From the NCBI GenBank assembly GCA_026414765.1, contig JAOAIJ010000025.1, positions 1-54,641 of the forward strand: a DNA stretch of 54,641 nt. Direction: 5' to 3'. This stretch comes from Clostridia bacterium. GTDB lineage: Bacteria; Bacillota; Clostridia; Acetivibrionales; DSM-27016. Below the pieces are notes generated by a model. The model saw nothing but the letters and a program-made list of their open reading frames with translations. It searched no databases and had not been told where the DNA came from. The position numbers and the translations under genes are program-made. Shown in pieces: positions 16,228 through 25,858 of this stretch (positions are counted from its first letter, which is position 1; each line of letters starts with the position of its first letter).

Positions 16228-18156
16228 ATGGGGCTTAATTTAGCACAGAAAATTATTAAAGAACACTTAGTAAGTGGAGAAATGGTTTCGGGCAAGGAAA
16301 TTTCCATCAAAATTGATCAGACTCTGACTCAGGATTCCACCGGAACAATGGCATATTTACAGTTTGAGGCTATTGGTATACCAAGAGTAAAAACTAAAAA
16401 ATCAGTGGCATATATAGACCACAATACACTTCAGTCGGGTTTTGAAAATGCAGATGACCACAAATATATACAAACTGTTACTTCAAAGCACGGTGTATAC
16501 TTCTCAAGACCTGGAAACGGGATTTGCCACCAGGTTCAGCTTGAAAGGTTCGGAGTGCCTGGAATGACATTGCTTGGCTCTGACAGCCATACTCCAACAG
16601 GCGGAGGCATTGGTATGCTTGCTATCGGTGCAGGCGGTCTTGACGTAGCTGTAGCAATGGGAGGCGGTCCATACTATCTAATGATGCCTAAAGTATGCAA
16701 AGTAAACCTTAAAGGTAAATTAAAGCCATGGGTTTCCGCTAAGGATATCATACTGGAAGTATTAAGAATCCTCACTGTAAAGGGTGGAGTAGGAAAGGTT
16801 ATAGAATACGCAGGTGACGGAATCAAAAGCCTTACTGTTCCTGAAAGAGCGACTATTACAAACATGGGAGCAGAGCTCGGAGCAACTACATCCATATTCC
16901 CCAGCGACGAAGTTACAAAAGAGTTTCTTAAAGCGCAGGGAAGAGAAAATGACTGGGTAGAATTGAAACCTGATGTTGATGCAAGTTATGATGAAGAAAT
17001 AGAAATAGATCTTGATATGTTGGAGCCTTTGGCTGCTAAGCCTCACAGCCCAGACAATGTAGAAAAGGTTAAAGAAATTGGAAAGATAAAAGTTGATCAG
17101 GTTGCTATAGGCAGTTGCACAAATTCATCGTATATGGATATGATGAAGGTTGCAAAAGTGCTGAAAGGAAAAACTGTACATCCAGATGTGAGCCTGGTAA
17201 TAGCTCCCGGATCAAAGCAGGTTCTGACAATGCTTGCTAAAAACGGGGCACTGTCTGATATGGTCGCTGCTGGTGCCAGAATTCTTGAATCTGCGTGCGG
17301 ACCATGCATAGGTATGGGTCAATCACCTGCTTCAAATGCAGTATCACTCAGAACCTTTAACAGAAACTTTGAAGGGAGGAGTGGGACCGCATCTGCAAAG
17401 GTATACCTGGTAAGCCCGGAAATTGCAGCTGCCAGCGCGATCACCGGAGTGCTTACTGATCCCCGCGAACTTGGAGAAGCACCTGCTATAGATATGCCTG
17501 AAAAGTTTGAAATAAGTGATAATATGGTGGTAGCACCTGCGCCGGAAGGAGCAGATGTAGAAGTAGTAAGGGGTCCTAATATAAAGCCGTTCCCTGTAAA
17601 TAGTGAACTTCCGGAAAAACTGGAAGGAAAGGCTCTTATAAAGGTAGAAGACAATATTACAACAGACCACATAATGCCTTCAAACGCAAAACTGCTGCCA
17701 TTCCGTTCAAATGTGCCGTATCTTGCGGAATTCTGCCTTACACCTTGCGACCCTGATTTTCCAAAGCGTGCTAAGGAAAACAATGGTGGTTTCATCATTG
17801 GAGGATCTAATTATGGTCAGGGTTCAAGCCGTGAGCATGCAGCTCTTGCGCCGTTGCAGCTGGGAGTTAAAGGTGTTATAACCAAATCATTTGCCAGAAT
17901 TCACATGGCAAATCTTATAAACTCCGGAATAATCCCTATGACCTTTGCTAATGAGGCTGACTATGATACTATAGATACCGGGGACCAATTAGTAATGGAA
18001 AATGCTAAGGAACAGATCAAATCAAGCAGTGAACTGGTAATAAAAAATGTTACCAAAAATACTGAAATAAAGGTAAAAGTAGCATTGTCCGATAGACAGA
18101 TAGAAATAGTACTTGCTGGCGGTTTGTTAAATTATACAAGAAAACAGAGTCAATAA
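16228..18156 (+). CDS. acnA: Aconitate hydratase
   Basis: The 642-aa [4Fe-4S] enzyme isomerises citrate to isocitrate. Cluster-ligand cysteines are visible in GSCTNSSYMDM and in ACGPCIGMGQSP. Substrate-site motifs include LLGSDSHTPTGGGIGML near residue 113 and the swivelling-domain GSNYGQGSSREHAAL near residue 531. The length is that of the shorter archaeal/mitochondrial-like bacterial aconitase, below the roughly 890 residues of AcnA proper, so the symbol is approximate. AAGGGGGAAG precedes the ATG. It works with the upstream Re-citrate synthase in the oxidative branch toward 2-oxoglutarate. No isocitrate dehydrogenase follows in this window. Confidence 0.93.
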   Translation: MGLNLAQKIIKEHLVSGEMVSGKEISIKIDQTLTQDSTGTMAYLQFEAIGIPRVKTKKSVAYIDHNTLQSGFENADDHKYIQTVTSKHGVYFSRPGNGICHQVQLERFGVPGMTLLGSDSHTPTGGGIGMLAIGAGGLDVAVAMGGGPYYLMMPKVCKVNLKGKLKPWVSAKDIILEVLRILTVKGGVGKVIEYAGDGIKSLTVPERATITNMGAELGATTSIFPSDEVTKEFLKAQGRENDWVELKPDVDASYDEEIEIDLDMLEPLAAKPHSPDNVEKVKEIGKIKVDQVAIGSCTNSSYMDMMKVAKVLKGKTVHPDVSLVIAPGSKQVLTMLAKNGALSDMVAAGARILESACGPCIGMGQSPASNAVSLRTFNRNFEGRSGTASAKVYLVSPEIAAASAITGVLTDPRELGEAPAIDMPEKFEISDNMVVAPAPEGADVEVVRGPNIKPFPVNSELPEKLEGKALIKVEDNITTDHIMPSNAKLLPFRSNVPYLAEFCLTPCDPDFPKRAKENNGGFIIGGSNYGQGSSREHAALAPLQLGVKGVITKSFARIHMANLINSGIIPMTFANEADYDTIDTGDQLVMENAKEQIKSSSELVIKNVTKNTEIKVKVALSDRQIEIVLAGGLLNYTRKQSQ

Positions 18157-18208
18157 TTTAGATTCACAGTTATAGAGAATAGTTAAAATGTAAATATTTT
18201 TGATTAAT

Positions 18209-18243
18209 AGCCAGACCAACGGGTACAAAGCCCTGGTCTGGCT
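18209..18243 (+). terminator. Stem-loop after aconitase
   Basis: AGCCAGACCA pairs perfectly with TGGTCTGGCT, with an inner GGG/CCC pair. It is followed by AT-rich sequence but not a clean T run. It probably ends or processes the aconitase transcript before the regulator gene. Confidence 0.5.
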
Positions 18244-18392
18244 AAATATCGGTATAACAGGCTGTGCATCAGCAAGGCAGAAATACAGGCACGTTATAAT
18301 GTTCTGATGCAATAATGTAAGAATTGAGATTGCTATGATTTTAACAGGTGAATATAAGGAAAATATTCGCTCTTCAAAGGGGGAGAGCACTT

Positions 18393-19076
18393 ATGGCTAA
18401 AATAGAGCATAATGAAAATGAAAATTTACTAAATTCCTTAAGGGGAAAAGTTTTTGCTCAACTCCAGAATGATATATTGAATGGGAAATATCAGCCGGGA
18501 GACAGTCTTATTGAAACAAGGCTGTCAGAGGAGTTGGGAGTAAGCAGAACTCCGATAAGAGAAGCAATCAGACAGCTTGAACTTGAGGGTCTTGTACAGT
18601 CAATCCCAAATAAGGGTGCAATTGTAAAAGGTATATCGTCACAGGATATTGAGGACATCTACACAATCAGGATGATGATTGAAGGACTTGCAGCGAGATG
18701 GGCAGCAGAAAAAATCACTTATGACGAATTGGAAGAGCTCAAGGAAGCACTGGATATGGAAGAATTCTACACTATGAAGAATGATACGGAACATCTACTC
18801 AAGTTTGATTCGAAATTTCATGATATCATATTCAAAGCCAGCAAGAGCAAGCCGCTTATGCATACACTAAGCACTTTCCACCACTATGTTCAAAGAGCCA
18901 GAAGTGCTTCACTTTCGTCGCCATCGCGGGCAAGAGAGGTACTTGACGAACATAAAGCGATTCTACAGGCCATAATAGATAGAGATGCAGATATGGCAGA
19001 AAATCTGACTACTCAACATGTTAGAAATGCAAGCCTGAACCTAATAAAGAAAAGAAATAATCAGGGCGGTATATGA
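18393..19076 (+). CDS. GntR-family regulator, FCD (FadR C-terminal) subgroup
   Basis: The 227-aa protein has an N-terminal GntR winged helix (GKYQPGDSLIETRLSEELGVSRTPIREAIRQLELEGLV) followed by an all-helical FCD ligand domain. The FCD metal/ligand histidines and acids are in KFDSKFHDIIF and DEHKAILQAI, with a late TTQHVRNA histidine. FCD members sense small carboxylates, sometimes with a bound metal. Its position behind aconitase and the GntR-like palindrome before the citrate synthase gene suggest it controls the citrate pathway. The ATG at 18393 is set by GGGGGAGAG eight bases upstream. Confidence 0.9.
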   Translation: MAKIEHNENENLLNSLRGKVFAQLQNDILNGKYQPGDSLIETRLSEELGVSRTPIREAIRQLELEGLVQSIPNKGAIVKGISSQDIEDIYTIRMMIEGLAARWAAEKITYDELEELKEALDMEEFYTMKNDTEHLLKFDSKFHDIIFKASKSKPLMHTLSTFHHYVQRARSASLSSPSRAREVLDEHKAILQAIIDRDADMAENLTTQHVRNASLNLIKKRNNQGGI

Positions 19077-19087
19077 TATATCGTCCT

Positions 19088-20368
19088 TTATTTTTTTTCA
19101 AGACTGGCGATAAAGCTCTTAAAGTGTTTGTTACGGCTGGCATACAAGCTGAATAAAAGCATGATAAGTCCTGAAACTACGGGTATTGCAGGCCAGACAA
19201 CCCTATGCATTATGATTCCGTATATCCACATGCCAAGGGGAGGGGCTACCATCATTACGGTGTTGAAAACGCCAAAGAGCCGTGCTCTTATGTTTTCTGG
19301 AGTATTCATCTGAAAATATGAGAGTAATGGAGCGCTTTGCATAACGTTTAGTATGATTACTATAACAATCAATATACTGAAAACAATTGTGATTATCCAT
19401 GTAGATTTTGCAAAAAACGGAATTATTGGAAAGAAACAGAGCATTATAATCAGAGCCTGGAATTCAAGCAATACAAAAAAGTTCTTTAACAGCTTGTTTG
19501 GAGATTTCTGAACACCCACAAGAACTGATCCGATTATCATACCTACTGCCCATGAAGCTTCTATGACAGATAACTGGAAGCTCGATACTTTCAGTATTCT
19601 ATAAGTTATGTATGGAACAATAAGAACTATAAGAGGTACTCCTATGATCTGAATAATGAATACAAATTTTAAAAGGAACTTGATTATTTTCTGTTCGTTT
19701 ATATATATAAAACCTTCTTTTATTTCTTCAAAATAATTGTTTGATTTGACTGTGAATTCGGTGTTTGTTTTGAAGCGTAAGAATATTTCGGATAAGCCCG
19801 AAACAATGAATGATATACCATTAATCAAGAACACAAACCAAATCCCGAAAAGATTGTATGATAACGCTCCCAAAACAGGCCCTAGGATATTTGTTGACGC
19901 AAGTATTGCCTGCATGATGGAGTTTGATTTCAAAACCCTGTTTTCCTCAACTATATTGGGTATTGAGGCTGTAAGGGCAAGCTGAAAAAATGAATTGAAC
20001 AATGCCAGGATTACCGTTGCAGAGATTATTAATAAAAGCGAACCGGAATACCTGCTGATTAGTACCATGAAGACCAATACAGTTATCCCGCTTAGAATAT
20101 CAGCGGTTACGATTATTACTTTTCTGCTGTATCTGTCTATGAATACACCCGCAAACATGTTAACAAAAATTTTTGGTATTAACCCCAGTACTAATACTGT
20201 GGAGAACGCAATTGCCGAACCTATCAGATCAAGAACATATAAGCTCAGCGCAAAACTGAATATGGATGTGCCCAAAGTTGACACTAGCTGACCGCTAATG
20301 AGAAGAATAAAATTCAAACTATTACCTGTACTTTTTGTGTTGCTATTCTGATTTATTATGTTTTCCAT
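19088..20368 (-). CDS. MFS transporter, exporter type
   Basis: The 426-aa protein has about twelve transmembrane helices and no soluble domain. The loop between helices 2 and 3 reads GVFIDRYSRKVI, the major-facilitator GxxxDrxgRk motif. Overall pattern (ISGQLVSTLGTSIFSFALSLYVL at the start, LASTNILGPVLGALSYN in the middle) resembles the drug/siderophore exporter branch (MFS_3/EntS-like). The substrate is unknown. Convergent with the GntR gene, ending 12 bases from it, and it starts shortly downstream of the tRNA-Glu gene on the same strand. Confidence 0.85.
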   Translation of the reverse strand: MENIINQNSNTKSTGNSLNFILLISGQLVSTLGTSIFSFALSLYVLDLIGSAIAFSTVLVLGLIPKIFVNMFAGVFIDRYSRKVIIVTADILSGITVLVFMVLISRYSGSLLLIISATVILALFNSFFQLALTASIPNIVEENRVLKSNSIMQAILASTNILGPVLGALSYNLFGIWFVFLINGISFIVSGLSEIFLRFKTNTEFTVKSNNYFEEIKEGFIYINEQKIIKFLLKFVFIIQIIGVPLIVLIVPYITYRILKVSSFQLSVIEASWAVGMIIGSVLVGVQKSPNKLLKNFFVLLEFQALIIMLCFFPIIPFFAKSTWIITIVFSILIVIVIILNVMQSAPLLSYFQMNTPENIRARLFGVFNTVMMVAPPLGMWIYGIIMHRVVWPAIPVVSGLIMLLFSLYASRNKHFKSFIASLEKK

Positions 20369-20466
20369 AAATGTCCTCTTATGTTGTATGATGGCTTTAT
20401 TATCTTCGATAATAATATTTCCAGTAAGACCAATTATAAATCATTTGTAAAAATAAGGCAAATAAA

Positions 20467-20494
20467 AAGTCACCTCAGAAAGAGATGACTTTCC
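20467..20494 (-). terminator. Terminator following tRNA-Glu
   Basis: On the minus strand AAAGTCATCTC pairs with GAGGTGACTTT across a five-base loop, followed by TTATTT. It starts directly after the tRNA CCA end. Confidence 0.8.
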
Positions 20495-20570
20495 TGGTGA
20501 CCCATAGGGGATTCGAACCCCTGTTACCGCCGTGAGAGGGCGGTGTCTTAGGCCACTTGACCAATGGGCC
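20495..20570 (-). tRNA. tRNA-Glu (anticodon CUC)
   Basis: The minus strand folds into a 76-nt cloverleaf: acceptor GGCCCAT with ATGGGTC, anticodon stem CCGCC/GGCGG around loop CTCTCAC, and T-arm AGGGG TTCGAAT CCCCT. CCA is encoded. Confidence 0.95.
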
Positions 20571-20672
20571 GTACTTTGATACTGCAACAGTAATTATAGC
20601 ACTTCTATAAAATTTATTCAATAGATTTATAAACGATTAAACGTATTTTCCAAAACTGATGAGTGCTAACAG

Positions 20673-21257
20673 CTAAGCTGCCGTATCTGCTTTCTGATTC
20701 ATACATGAAGATACAATAAAAAGACAGACTGTTACACAAATATTAAGTGCAAACAAAATATCGGATTCAAAGGATATGCCTGATTTTAAATATTTACTGT
20801 GCAAGTCTTCTATGCAGTTGCATACTGCTTCGTAATCTTCTGCAATATCAGTAGTTTCCAGATCGTTGAAGGAATTTATATTTCCGGAATTAGCTTTATA
20901 AAACTGCGATAGTTTTGATTCGTAAAAATAATGCTCCACCATGTTACCTGAAAATTGTTTTGAATGGGCATGGCAGAAGTAATCGGACAGGTAGTGGGTT
21001 ATCACTCCAAGCCTTTCTGAAAACTGCTTCGTACACTTTGGCAAGCGTGTAAATCTATAACTTATCATCTCTTTTATTTCACGCTTTAGGAAATTAATTG
21101 AATCTTCCTTGTAATGTGGTATCTTAATGTAGCTTGAAGAGATATCAGGCTTGATATTGCCGTATAGGAATCCTATACTGTTAAGCTTAATATTCATTTT
21201 GCTTTCTATTACCTTCTGTACTGATTTTGAAATATACAAATGTGTCATTGTATTCAT
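20673..21257 (-). CDS. Zinc-dependent phospholipase C-like protein
   Basis: The 194-aa protein has the spaced histidine/aspartate pattern of the PF00882 zinc-PLC family: THLYISKSV near the N-terminus, FLYGNIKPDISSSY, and LGVITHYLSDYFCHAHS with HYFYE after it. Clostridial genomes carry non-secreted members of this family of unknown substrate. I see no signal peptide with the ATG at 21257, which has GGAGAC just upstream; readings from further upstream add a hydrophobic segment but lack a ribosome-binding site. It is therefore probably cytoplasmic unless the longer start is used. It is a single gene between the tRNA-Glu gene and a divergent methyltransferase. Confidence 0.7.
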   Translation of the reverse strand: MNTMTHLYISKSVQKVIESKMNIKLNSIGFLYGNIKPDISSSYIKIPHYKEDSINFLKREIKEMISYRFTRLPKCTKQFSERLGVITHYLSDYFCHAHSKQFSGNMVEHYFYESKLSQFYKANSGNINSFNDLETTDIAEDYEAVCNCIEDLHSKYLKSGISFESDILFALNICVTVCLFIVSSCMNQKADTAA

Positions 21258-21641
21258 ATCTGTCTCCATTTCTATTATGGATAAATGAATTACAGCTGTA
21301 ATGAAAATGCTGTTAGTGTAAAGAATAATTAATATGTTTAACAAGTTACTGATTTTATTTTATATACATAATGGGAAAAACGTATTAATACCGTGTAAAA
21401 TCCGGGTTAAAGCAGTATCAAATATATAGTGTCCAAATGTTTTTCCGAAATACATGGTATTTATATATAAATCTGTAGTACTAATAGAAAAATAGTAATT
21501 GATGTAAAATGTTTTAGTATGACAGAATTTGAGAATGTGCTATAATAGCTGCTGAAAGCAAATATCCTTAGCAGTTTACGCAAACTGTGCAAGGCAGCTT
21601 TATAAAGAATAAGTTTATCCCTGATAATCGAGGAGATTGCT
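21258..21641. other. Divergent intergenic region, 384 bp, with a promoter for the rRNA methyltransferase gene
   Basis: A plausible plus-strand promoter is ATGACA (21519-21524), 16-bp spacer, TATAAT (21541-21546). Downstream is a small CAGTTT-ACGC-AAACTG hairpin near 21574-21589 in the leader. Nothing else is recognised. Confidence 0.5.
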
Positions 21642-23036
21642 ATGAAATTACCTTTAGAATTTTTAAACAAGATGAAAAATCTTCTGGGAATAGATGAATA
21701 CACAGAATTTATAAACTCTTTCAATGATCAAAGGTATTACGGCTTGAGAGTGAATACATTGAAGACTGATATTGATGATTTTATCAGAAAGTCTCCTTTC
21801 CGGCTTGAACGTGTGCCTTGGACCCGTGACGGTTATTACTACAGCGAAGGTGATAGTCCAGGGAGGCACCCTTATTATCACGCAGGACTTTACTATATAC
21901 AGGAACCCAGTGCAATGCTACCGGGAGAGGTAATAGATGCACAACCTGGAGAGTATATACTCGACATGTGTGCGGCACCTGGGGGGAAAACAGTTCAAAT
22001 TGCTGCAGGAATGAAAGGGCAGGGACTGCTGGTTGCAAACGATATTAATTCCGACAGGGTAAAAGCCCTTGTAAAGAATATAGAGCTGTGTGGAATAAAA
22101 AATGCAATTGTGACTAATGAAACCCCTGAGAAGCTGGCAAATAACTTCAGAGGTTTTTTTAATAAAATATTAGTAGATGCGCCTTGCTCAGGTGAAGGCA
22201 TGTTCCGTAAGGATGAGGAAGCCGCAAGAAGCTGGAAAAATTTCAAATGTGAAAAGTGCGCGGGCATGCAGTGGGAAATATTGCAGTATGCGGACAAAAT
22301 GCTTAAACCCGGAGGGTATATTGTGTATTCTACCTGCACATTCTCACCCGAGGAAGATGAAAAAATGGTTTTGCGCTTTTTAGACTCTTTCGGGTATTAT
22401 GATATCGTAGAAATAGCAAAGGTTGGAGGAATCGAGCCCGGCAGGCCTGAATGGGCAGATGGCAGTAATGAATTTAAGAAAACAGCAAGATTATGGCCTC
22501 ACAGGCTTAAAGGTGAGGGACATTTTGTAGCTCATCTGAAAAAGAAAGAGGATTATAATTACGGTAATAACGTATTAGCAGCTGATAAAGCAGATTATTC
22601 CAAAATTTCAAATAAAGAGACAGAGAGCTGTTTGAAAGCGTTCAGAGATTTTGAAAATGAGTACCTAAATACTAATATAAATGGATGTTTTGAGCTGAAA
22701 GGGACTAATTTATATTGCCTTCCCGTTGAATATCCTGATTTGAGCGGGTTGAAAATTGCTAAATTCGGATGGTATTTGGGAGAATATATAAGAGGGAAAT
22801 TTGAACCGTCACATTCAATGGTTATTTCACTAAAAAAAGAAGATATTAAAAACACTGTTGATTTTGCATCAACATCAAGAGAAATAATCAGTTATCTAAA
22901 GGGAGAGACTTTGATGATTGATGGCAGCAAAGGATATACCGGAATACTGGCAGATGGGTATACTGTCGGGTGGGGAAAACAAACGGGAGATATACTAAAA
23001 AACCTGTACCCTAAGGGATGGAGAAAAATGAGCTGA
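21642..23036 (+). CDS. rsmF: rRNA cytosine-5 methyltransferase (RsmF/NOL1-NOP2-Sun family)
   Basis: The 464-aa protein has a SAM-dependent methyltransferase domain with LDMCAAPGGKTVQIA (motif I), VDAPCSGEGMFRKD (motif IV, first catalytic cysteine) and VYSTCTFSPEEDE (motif VI, second cysteine). A C-terminal domain of about 150 residues with WPHRLKGEGHF and a PUA-like tail matches the Firmicute RsmF-type proteins. It methylates cytosine in 16S rRNA; the exact site differs among family members. An AGGAG box precedes the ATG. The pseudouridine synthase follows 25 bases later, so the two RNA-modification genes form an operon. Confidence 0.9.
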   Translation: MKLPLEFLNKMKNLLGIDEYTEFINSFNDQRYYGLRVNTLKTDIDDFIRKSPFRLERVPWTRDGYYYSEGDSPGRHPYYHAGLYYIQEPSAMLPGEVIDAQPGEYILDMCAAPGGKTVQIAAGMKGQGLLVANDINSDRVKALVKNIELCGIKNAIVTNETPEKLANNFRGFFNKILVDAPCSGEGMFRKDEEAARSWKNFKCEKCAGMQWEILQYADKMLKPGGYIVYSTCTFSPEEDEKMVLRFLDSFGYYDIVEIAKVGGIEPGRPEWADGSNEFKKTARLWPHRLKGEGHFVAHLKKKEDYNYGNNVLAADKADYSKISNKETESCLKAFRDFENEYLNTNINGCFELKGTNLYCLPVEYPDLSGLKIAKFGWYLGEYIRGKFEPSHSMVISLKKEDIKNTVDFASTSREIISYLKGETLMIDGSKGYTGILADGYTVGWGKQTGDILKNLYPKGWRKMS

Positions 23037-23061
23037 ACGAAGAGTGTAAGGAGTTGATACA

Positions 23062-23802
23062 GTGAGAGATACACAAAGACTGGACAAAATTTTGGGGAAT
23101 TTCGGATATGGCACCAGAAAAGAGATCAAACAGGCTGTTAAAAATGGAGTCATAAAAGTAGACGGAATAGCAGTAAAAGACAGCAGTATGCACGTTGATC
23201 CGAAATGCAGTGTAATCGAAATAAACGGAGAAATACTGAATTACAGAGAATTTGTTTATGTTATGATGAATAAGCCCGACGGAGTTGTATCAGCCACTTA
23301 TGATAACAAGCTGCGGACGGTTATTGATATATTGCCTGAAGAATTCAGATGCTTTGAGCTTTTCCCTGTCGGCAGACTTGATATAGACACTGAAGGACTT
23401 TTGATACTGACAAATGATGGTCAGCTTGCTCATGAACTGTTATCTCCCAAAAAACATGTTTCAAAAAAGTATTATGCGCTAATAGAAGGAAAAGTAACGG
23501 AAGAGGATGTATCTGCATTCAAGGGGGGAGTTATTCTGGATGACGGCTACAAAACCTTGCCTGGTAATCTGACTATACTGAAGCCGGATCAGTTTTCAGA
23601 GATAGAGCTCGTTATATATGAGGGGAAGTTTCACCAGGTAAAGAGGATGTTTGAGGCTGTCGGTAAAAGGGTTAAGTATTTAAAACGGATAGAGATGGGT
23701 AGACTTAAACTGGATGAGGAAATAGCAGCCGGAAAATGTCGGGAGCTTACCAGTGAAGAAATAATAATACTTAAGGAATCGGTAAAAGTATCAGAGAATT
23801 GA
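23062..23802 (+). CDS. rsuA: 16S rRNA pseudouridine synthase, RsuA family
   Basis: The 246-aa protein has an N-terminal S4 RNA-binding domain (RLDKILGNFGYGTRKEIKQAVKNG) and a pseudouridine-synthase catalytic domain. The active-site motif is GRLDIDTEGLLILTNDG with its catalytic aspartate, and KKYYALIEG and YEGKFHQVKRMFEAVGKRV are also diagnostic. It isomerises a uridine in small-subunit rRNA. The start is GTG at 23062, after AAGGAG. It sits 25 bases behind the rRNA methyltransferase. Confidence 0.92.
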   Translation: MRDTQRLDKILGNFGYGTRKEIKQAVKNGVIKVDGIAVKDSSMHVDPKCSVIEINGEILNYREFVYVMMNKPDGVVSATYDNKLRTVIDILPEEFRCFELFPVGRLDIDTEGLLILTNDGQLAHELLSPKKHVSKKYYALIEGKVTEEDVSAFKGGVILDDGYKTLPGNLTILKPDQFSEIELVIYEGKFHQVKRMFEAVGKRVKYLKRIEMGRLKLDEEIAAGKCRELTSEEIIILKESVKVSEN

Positions 23803-23884
23803 TTGTCTATATATTTTTATGCGCGTATTCTGTCCATAACTAAATAATCTGGCATAATGGCCCATTACTATAAGGAGTATGAGA

Positions 23885-25093
23885 ATGAATAAACAAAATG
23901 TACAAAAGCTTGCTCTTTTTCTTACGGGTATAGAGCAAAGATTATTGGAAAATGCAGATTTTTTTAAGAAAATAACAGCAGTATATAAATCCGGCACAAA
24001 GGAGTATTCGGCAAACATAGTTTTTGAAAATAACAGGATAAAAATGAATTACAACGGTAATACAGAGGTTATGGAAGTTACCTGGCTTTCTGCCCGCATA
24101 TCAAAACATGCTGAGAAATATGACGGTGTAGTCGTTGTCTATGAGGAAAGAGGAACGACCATATATATTGAGGCAGACAACAAAAACGTCAAAATGAAAA
24201 CAAAGGAAACAGGTACGGATTCTTTATTAAAGGCCGATGCCAGCCTTAAGACTGATGGTAAGGAAGGCATGCACCATGGCAAATCACATATCGGAAATAG
24301 GGATTATTACATAAAAGTTGGACAAGCTGATGCGCTTTTGAAAGAAATCGGCGTATTAAGTGCTGAAGGAAAAGTAAAAAACGATATGATCAGAAAGTAT
24401 AACCAGATAGATCACTTTATTGAGTTGATAAGTGATATGCTTAAAGATTTATGTGATAGATATGAGTCCGTAACTGTGCTTGACTGTGCTTGCGGGAAAT
24501 CTTATCTGACCTTCGTTCTGAATTATTATATAAAGGAAGTGTTGAAAAAGCCATGTCATTTTATTGGGCTGGATTACTCCAATAATGTAATTGAAGCATC
24601 AAAGAAAATGGCGGAAAACCTTGGCTATAGAAATATGGACTTCAAGGTTACGGATATAAAAAACTATGTAGCAGCAAGGGAAATACATATGGTTATAAGT
24701 CTCCATGCCTGTGATACAGCTACAGATGAGGCAATAGCACTGGCGGTAAATAACCGAGTAAAATCAATGGTCGTTGTACCATGCTGTCACAAAGAACTAC
24801 TTAAGCAGTATAGATATAAACCATTTGAGCATATTATTAAACATGGGATATTAAAGGCTAGGTTGGCGGATGTTCTGACTGATGGCACAAGGGCATTACT
24901 TCTCGAGGGATTAGGATATAAGGTGTCGGTAGTAGAATATATTTCGCCGCTGGAAACACCGAAGAATCTTATGATCAGAGCTGAGAAAACAAACGCTCCC
25001 AACCGTAAAATACTTGATGAGTATTATGAGCTTAAGAAGTTGCTTAATATTTCGCCGGCGCTGGAAAAATTAATTTATATACAAGAGAGCTAA
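23885..25093 (+). CDS. SAM-dependent methyltransferase (Methyltransf_32-like)
   Basis: The 402-aa protein has a poorly conserved N-terminal part of about 180 residues and a C-terminal Rossmann methyltransferase domain. SAM-binding motifs are VLDCACGKSYLTFVL (motif I) and FIGLDYSNNVIEAS, and VISLHACDTATDEAI and VVPCCHKELLKQY are typical of the branch related to eukaryotic GSTCD/METTL25-type proteins. It may act on RNA, but the substrate is not known. I start at the ATG at 23885, seven bases after AAGGAG; an in-frame ATG at 23879 is too close to that box. Confidence 0.8.
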   Translation: MNKQNVQKLALFLTGIEQRLLENADFFKKITAVYKSGTKEYSANIVFENNRIKMNYNGNTEVMEVTWLSARISKHAEKYDGVVVVYEERGTTIYIEADNKNVKMKTKETGTDSLLKADASLKTDGKEGMHHGKSHIGNRDYYIKVGQADALLKEIGVLSAEGKVKNDMIRKYNQIDHFIELISDMLKDLCDRYESVTVLDCACGKSYLTFVLNYYIKEVLKKPCHFIGLDYSNNVIEASKKMAENLGYRNMDFKVTDIKNYVAAREIHMVISLHACDTATDEAIALAVNNRVKSMVVVPCCHKELLKQYRYKPFEHIIKHGILKARLADVLTDGTRALLLEGLGYKVSVVEYISPLETPKNLMIRAEKTNAPNRKILDEYYELKKLLNISPALEKLIYIQES

Positions 25094-25259
25094 AGTTTTG
25101 AAAATATTGAATTTTTCCATATATGTGCTATAATGTGATTTGTTTAAATGGTATATTGACAGATTTCAATGATTGTTATTGAATGCTTTATACCAAAATA
25201 CATTTAGTACTGATAAAATAATTATTTATGTCCAAATATTATTTTAAAGAGGTGTAAAT

Positions 25260-25763
25260 ATGACAAAAACAGTTCAACAGTATTCAGAAAACGGAGTAAT
25301 CGTATCAAAACTTCCGATTTATGCCGGAGATGATTTAACGATTACATATGATGGTCTTCTCGCAAAATGTGGTGCTAACATGATTTATGTTCATATAGGA
25401 TATGGGGAGGAATGGGAGAATAAAGATCTAATTGCAATGGAGTTTGATGGCGGGGTCTTCAAAACTACTTTGAAGTCAGTAATGGCTGGAAATCTTAACA
25501 TTGCTTTTAAGGATAGCGCAGAAAATTGGGATAATAACTCTTCAAGCAACTACTCCTTTGAGATTTCAAAAAAAGCAGCAAAAACAGCTAAAGTTAAGGA
25601 TGAGGATGCTGTAGAAAAAAAAGCTGCCGGTAAAAAAACTGCTGCAAAAACCAAGACGGCAGCTCCCAAAAAAACTGTTACAAAAGATGAAAATGCAAAA
25701 ACAGCTGTAGTTAAGAAAACTGCAAGGAAGACAACGAATAAAAAAGCCGAAACGGAAGAATAA
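25260..25763 (+). CDS. CBM25/53-like starch-binding module with histone-like Lys/Ala tail
   Basis: The 167-aa protein has no signal peptide. Residues about 15-103 look like a family 25/53 carbohydrate-binding module: PIYAGDDLTITYDG, YVHIGYGEEWENKD, and the FKDSAENWDNNSSSNYSF end with the typical tryptophan/asparagine loop. From about residue 104 the chain is a low-complexity Lys/Ala/Thr tail (KKAAKTAKV, AAGKKTAAKTKTAAPKKT, VVKKTARKTTNKK), like the C-terminal domain of histone H1. The two parts suggest a cytoplasmic protein that could bind glycogen or another polyglucan on one side and nucleic acid or acidic surfaces on the other. That is inference. GAGGTG lies upstream of the ATG. Confidence 0.7.
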   Translation: MTKTVQQYSENGVIVSKLPIYAGDDLTITYDGLLAKCGANMIYVHIGYGEEWENKDLIAMEFDGGVFKTTLKSVMAGNLNIAFKDSAENWDNNSSSNYSFEISKKAAKTAKVKDEDAVEKKAAGKKTAAKTKTAAPKKTVTKDENAKTAVVKKTARKTTNKKAETEE

Positions 25764-25858
25764 CTGGTTTTTCGTTTGTGCAACAGTACTAAATTACTAT
25801 TTATATTTTTGTTAATTAATGTTATAATTTTAGTATTAGATATGAGGAGGGCTTTGAA

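Noticed and set aside
17319-17798. 159-codon minus-strand frame inside aconitase
   Set aside because: It lies opposite the conserved aconitase swivelling domain; codon bias on the plus strand explains it.
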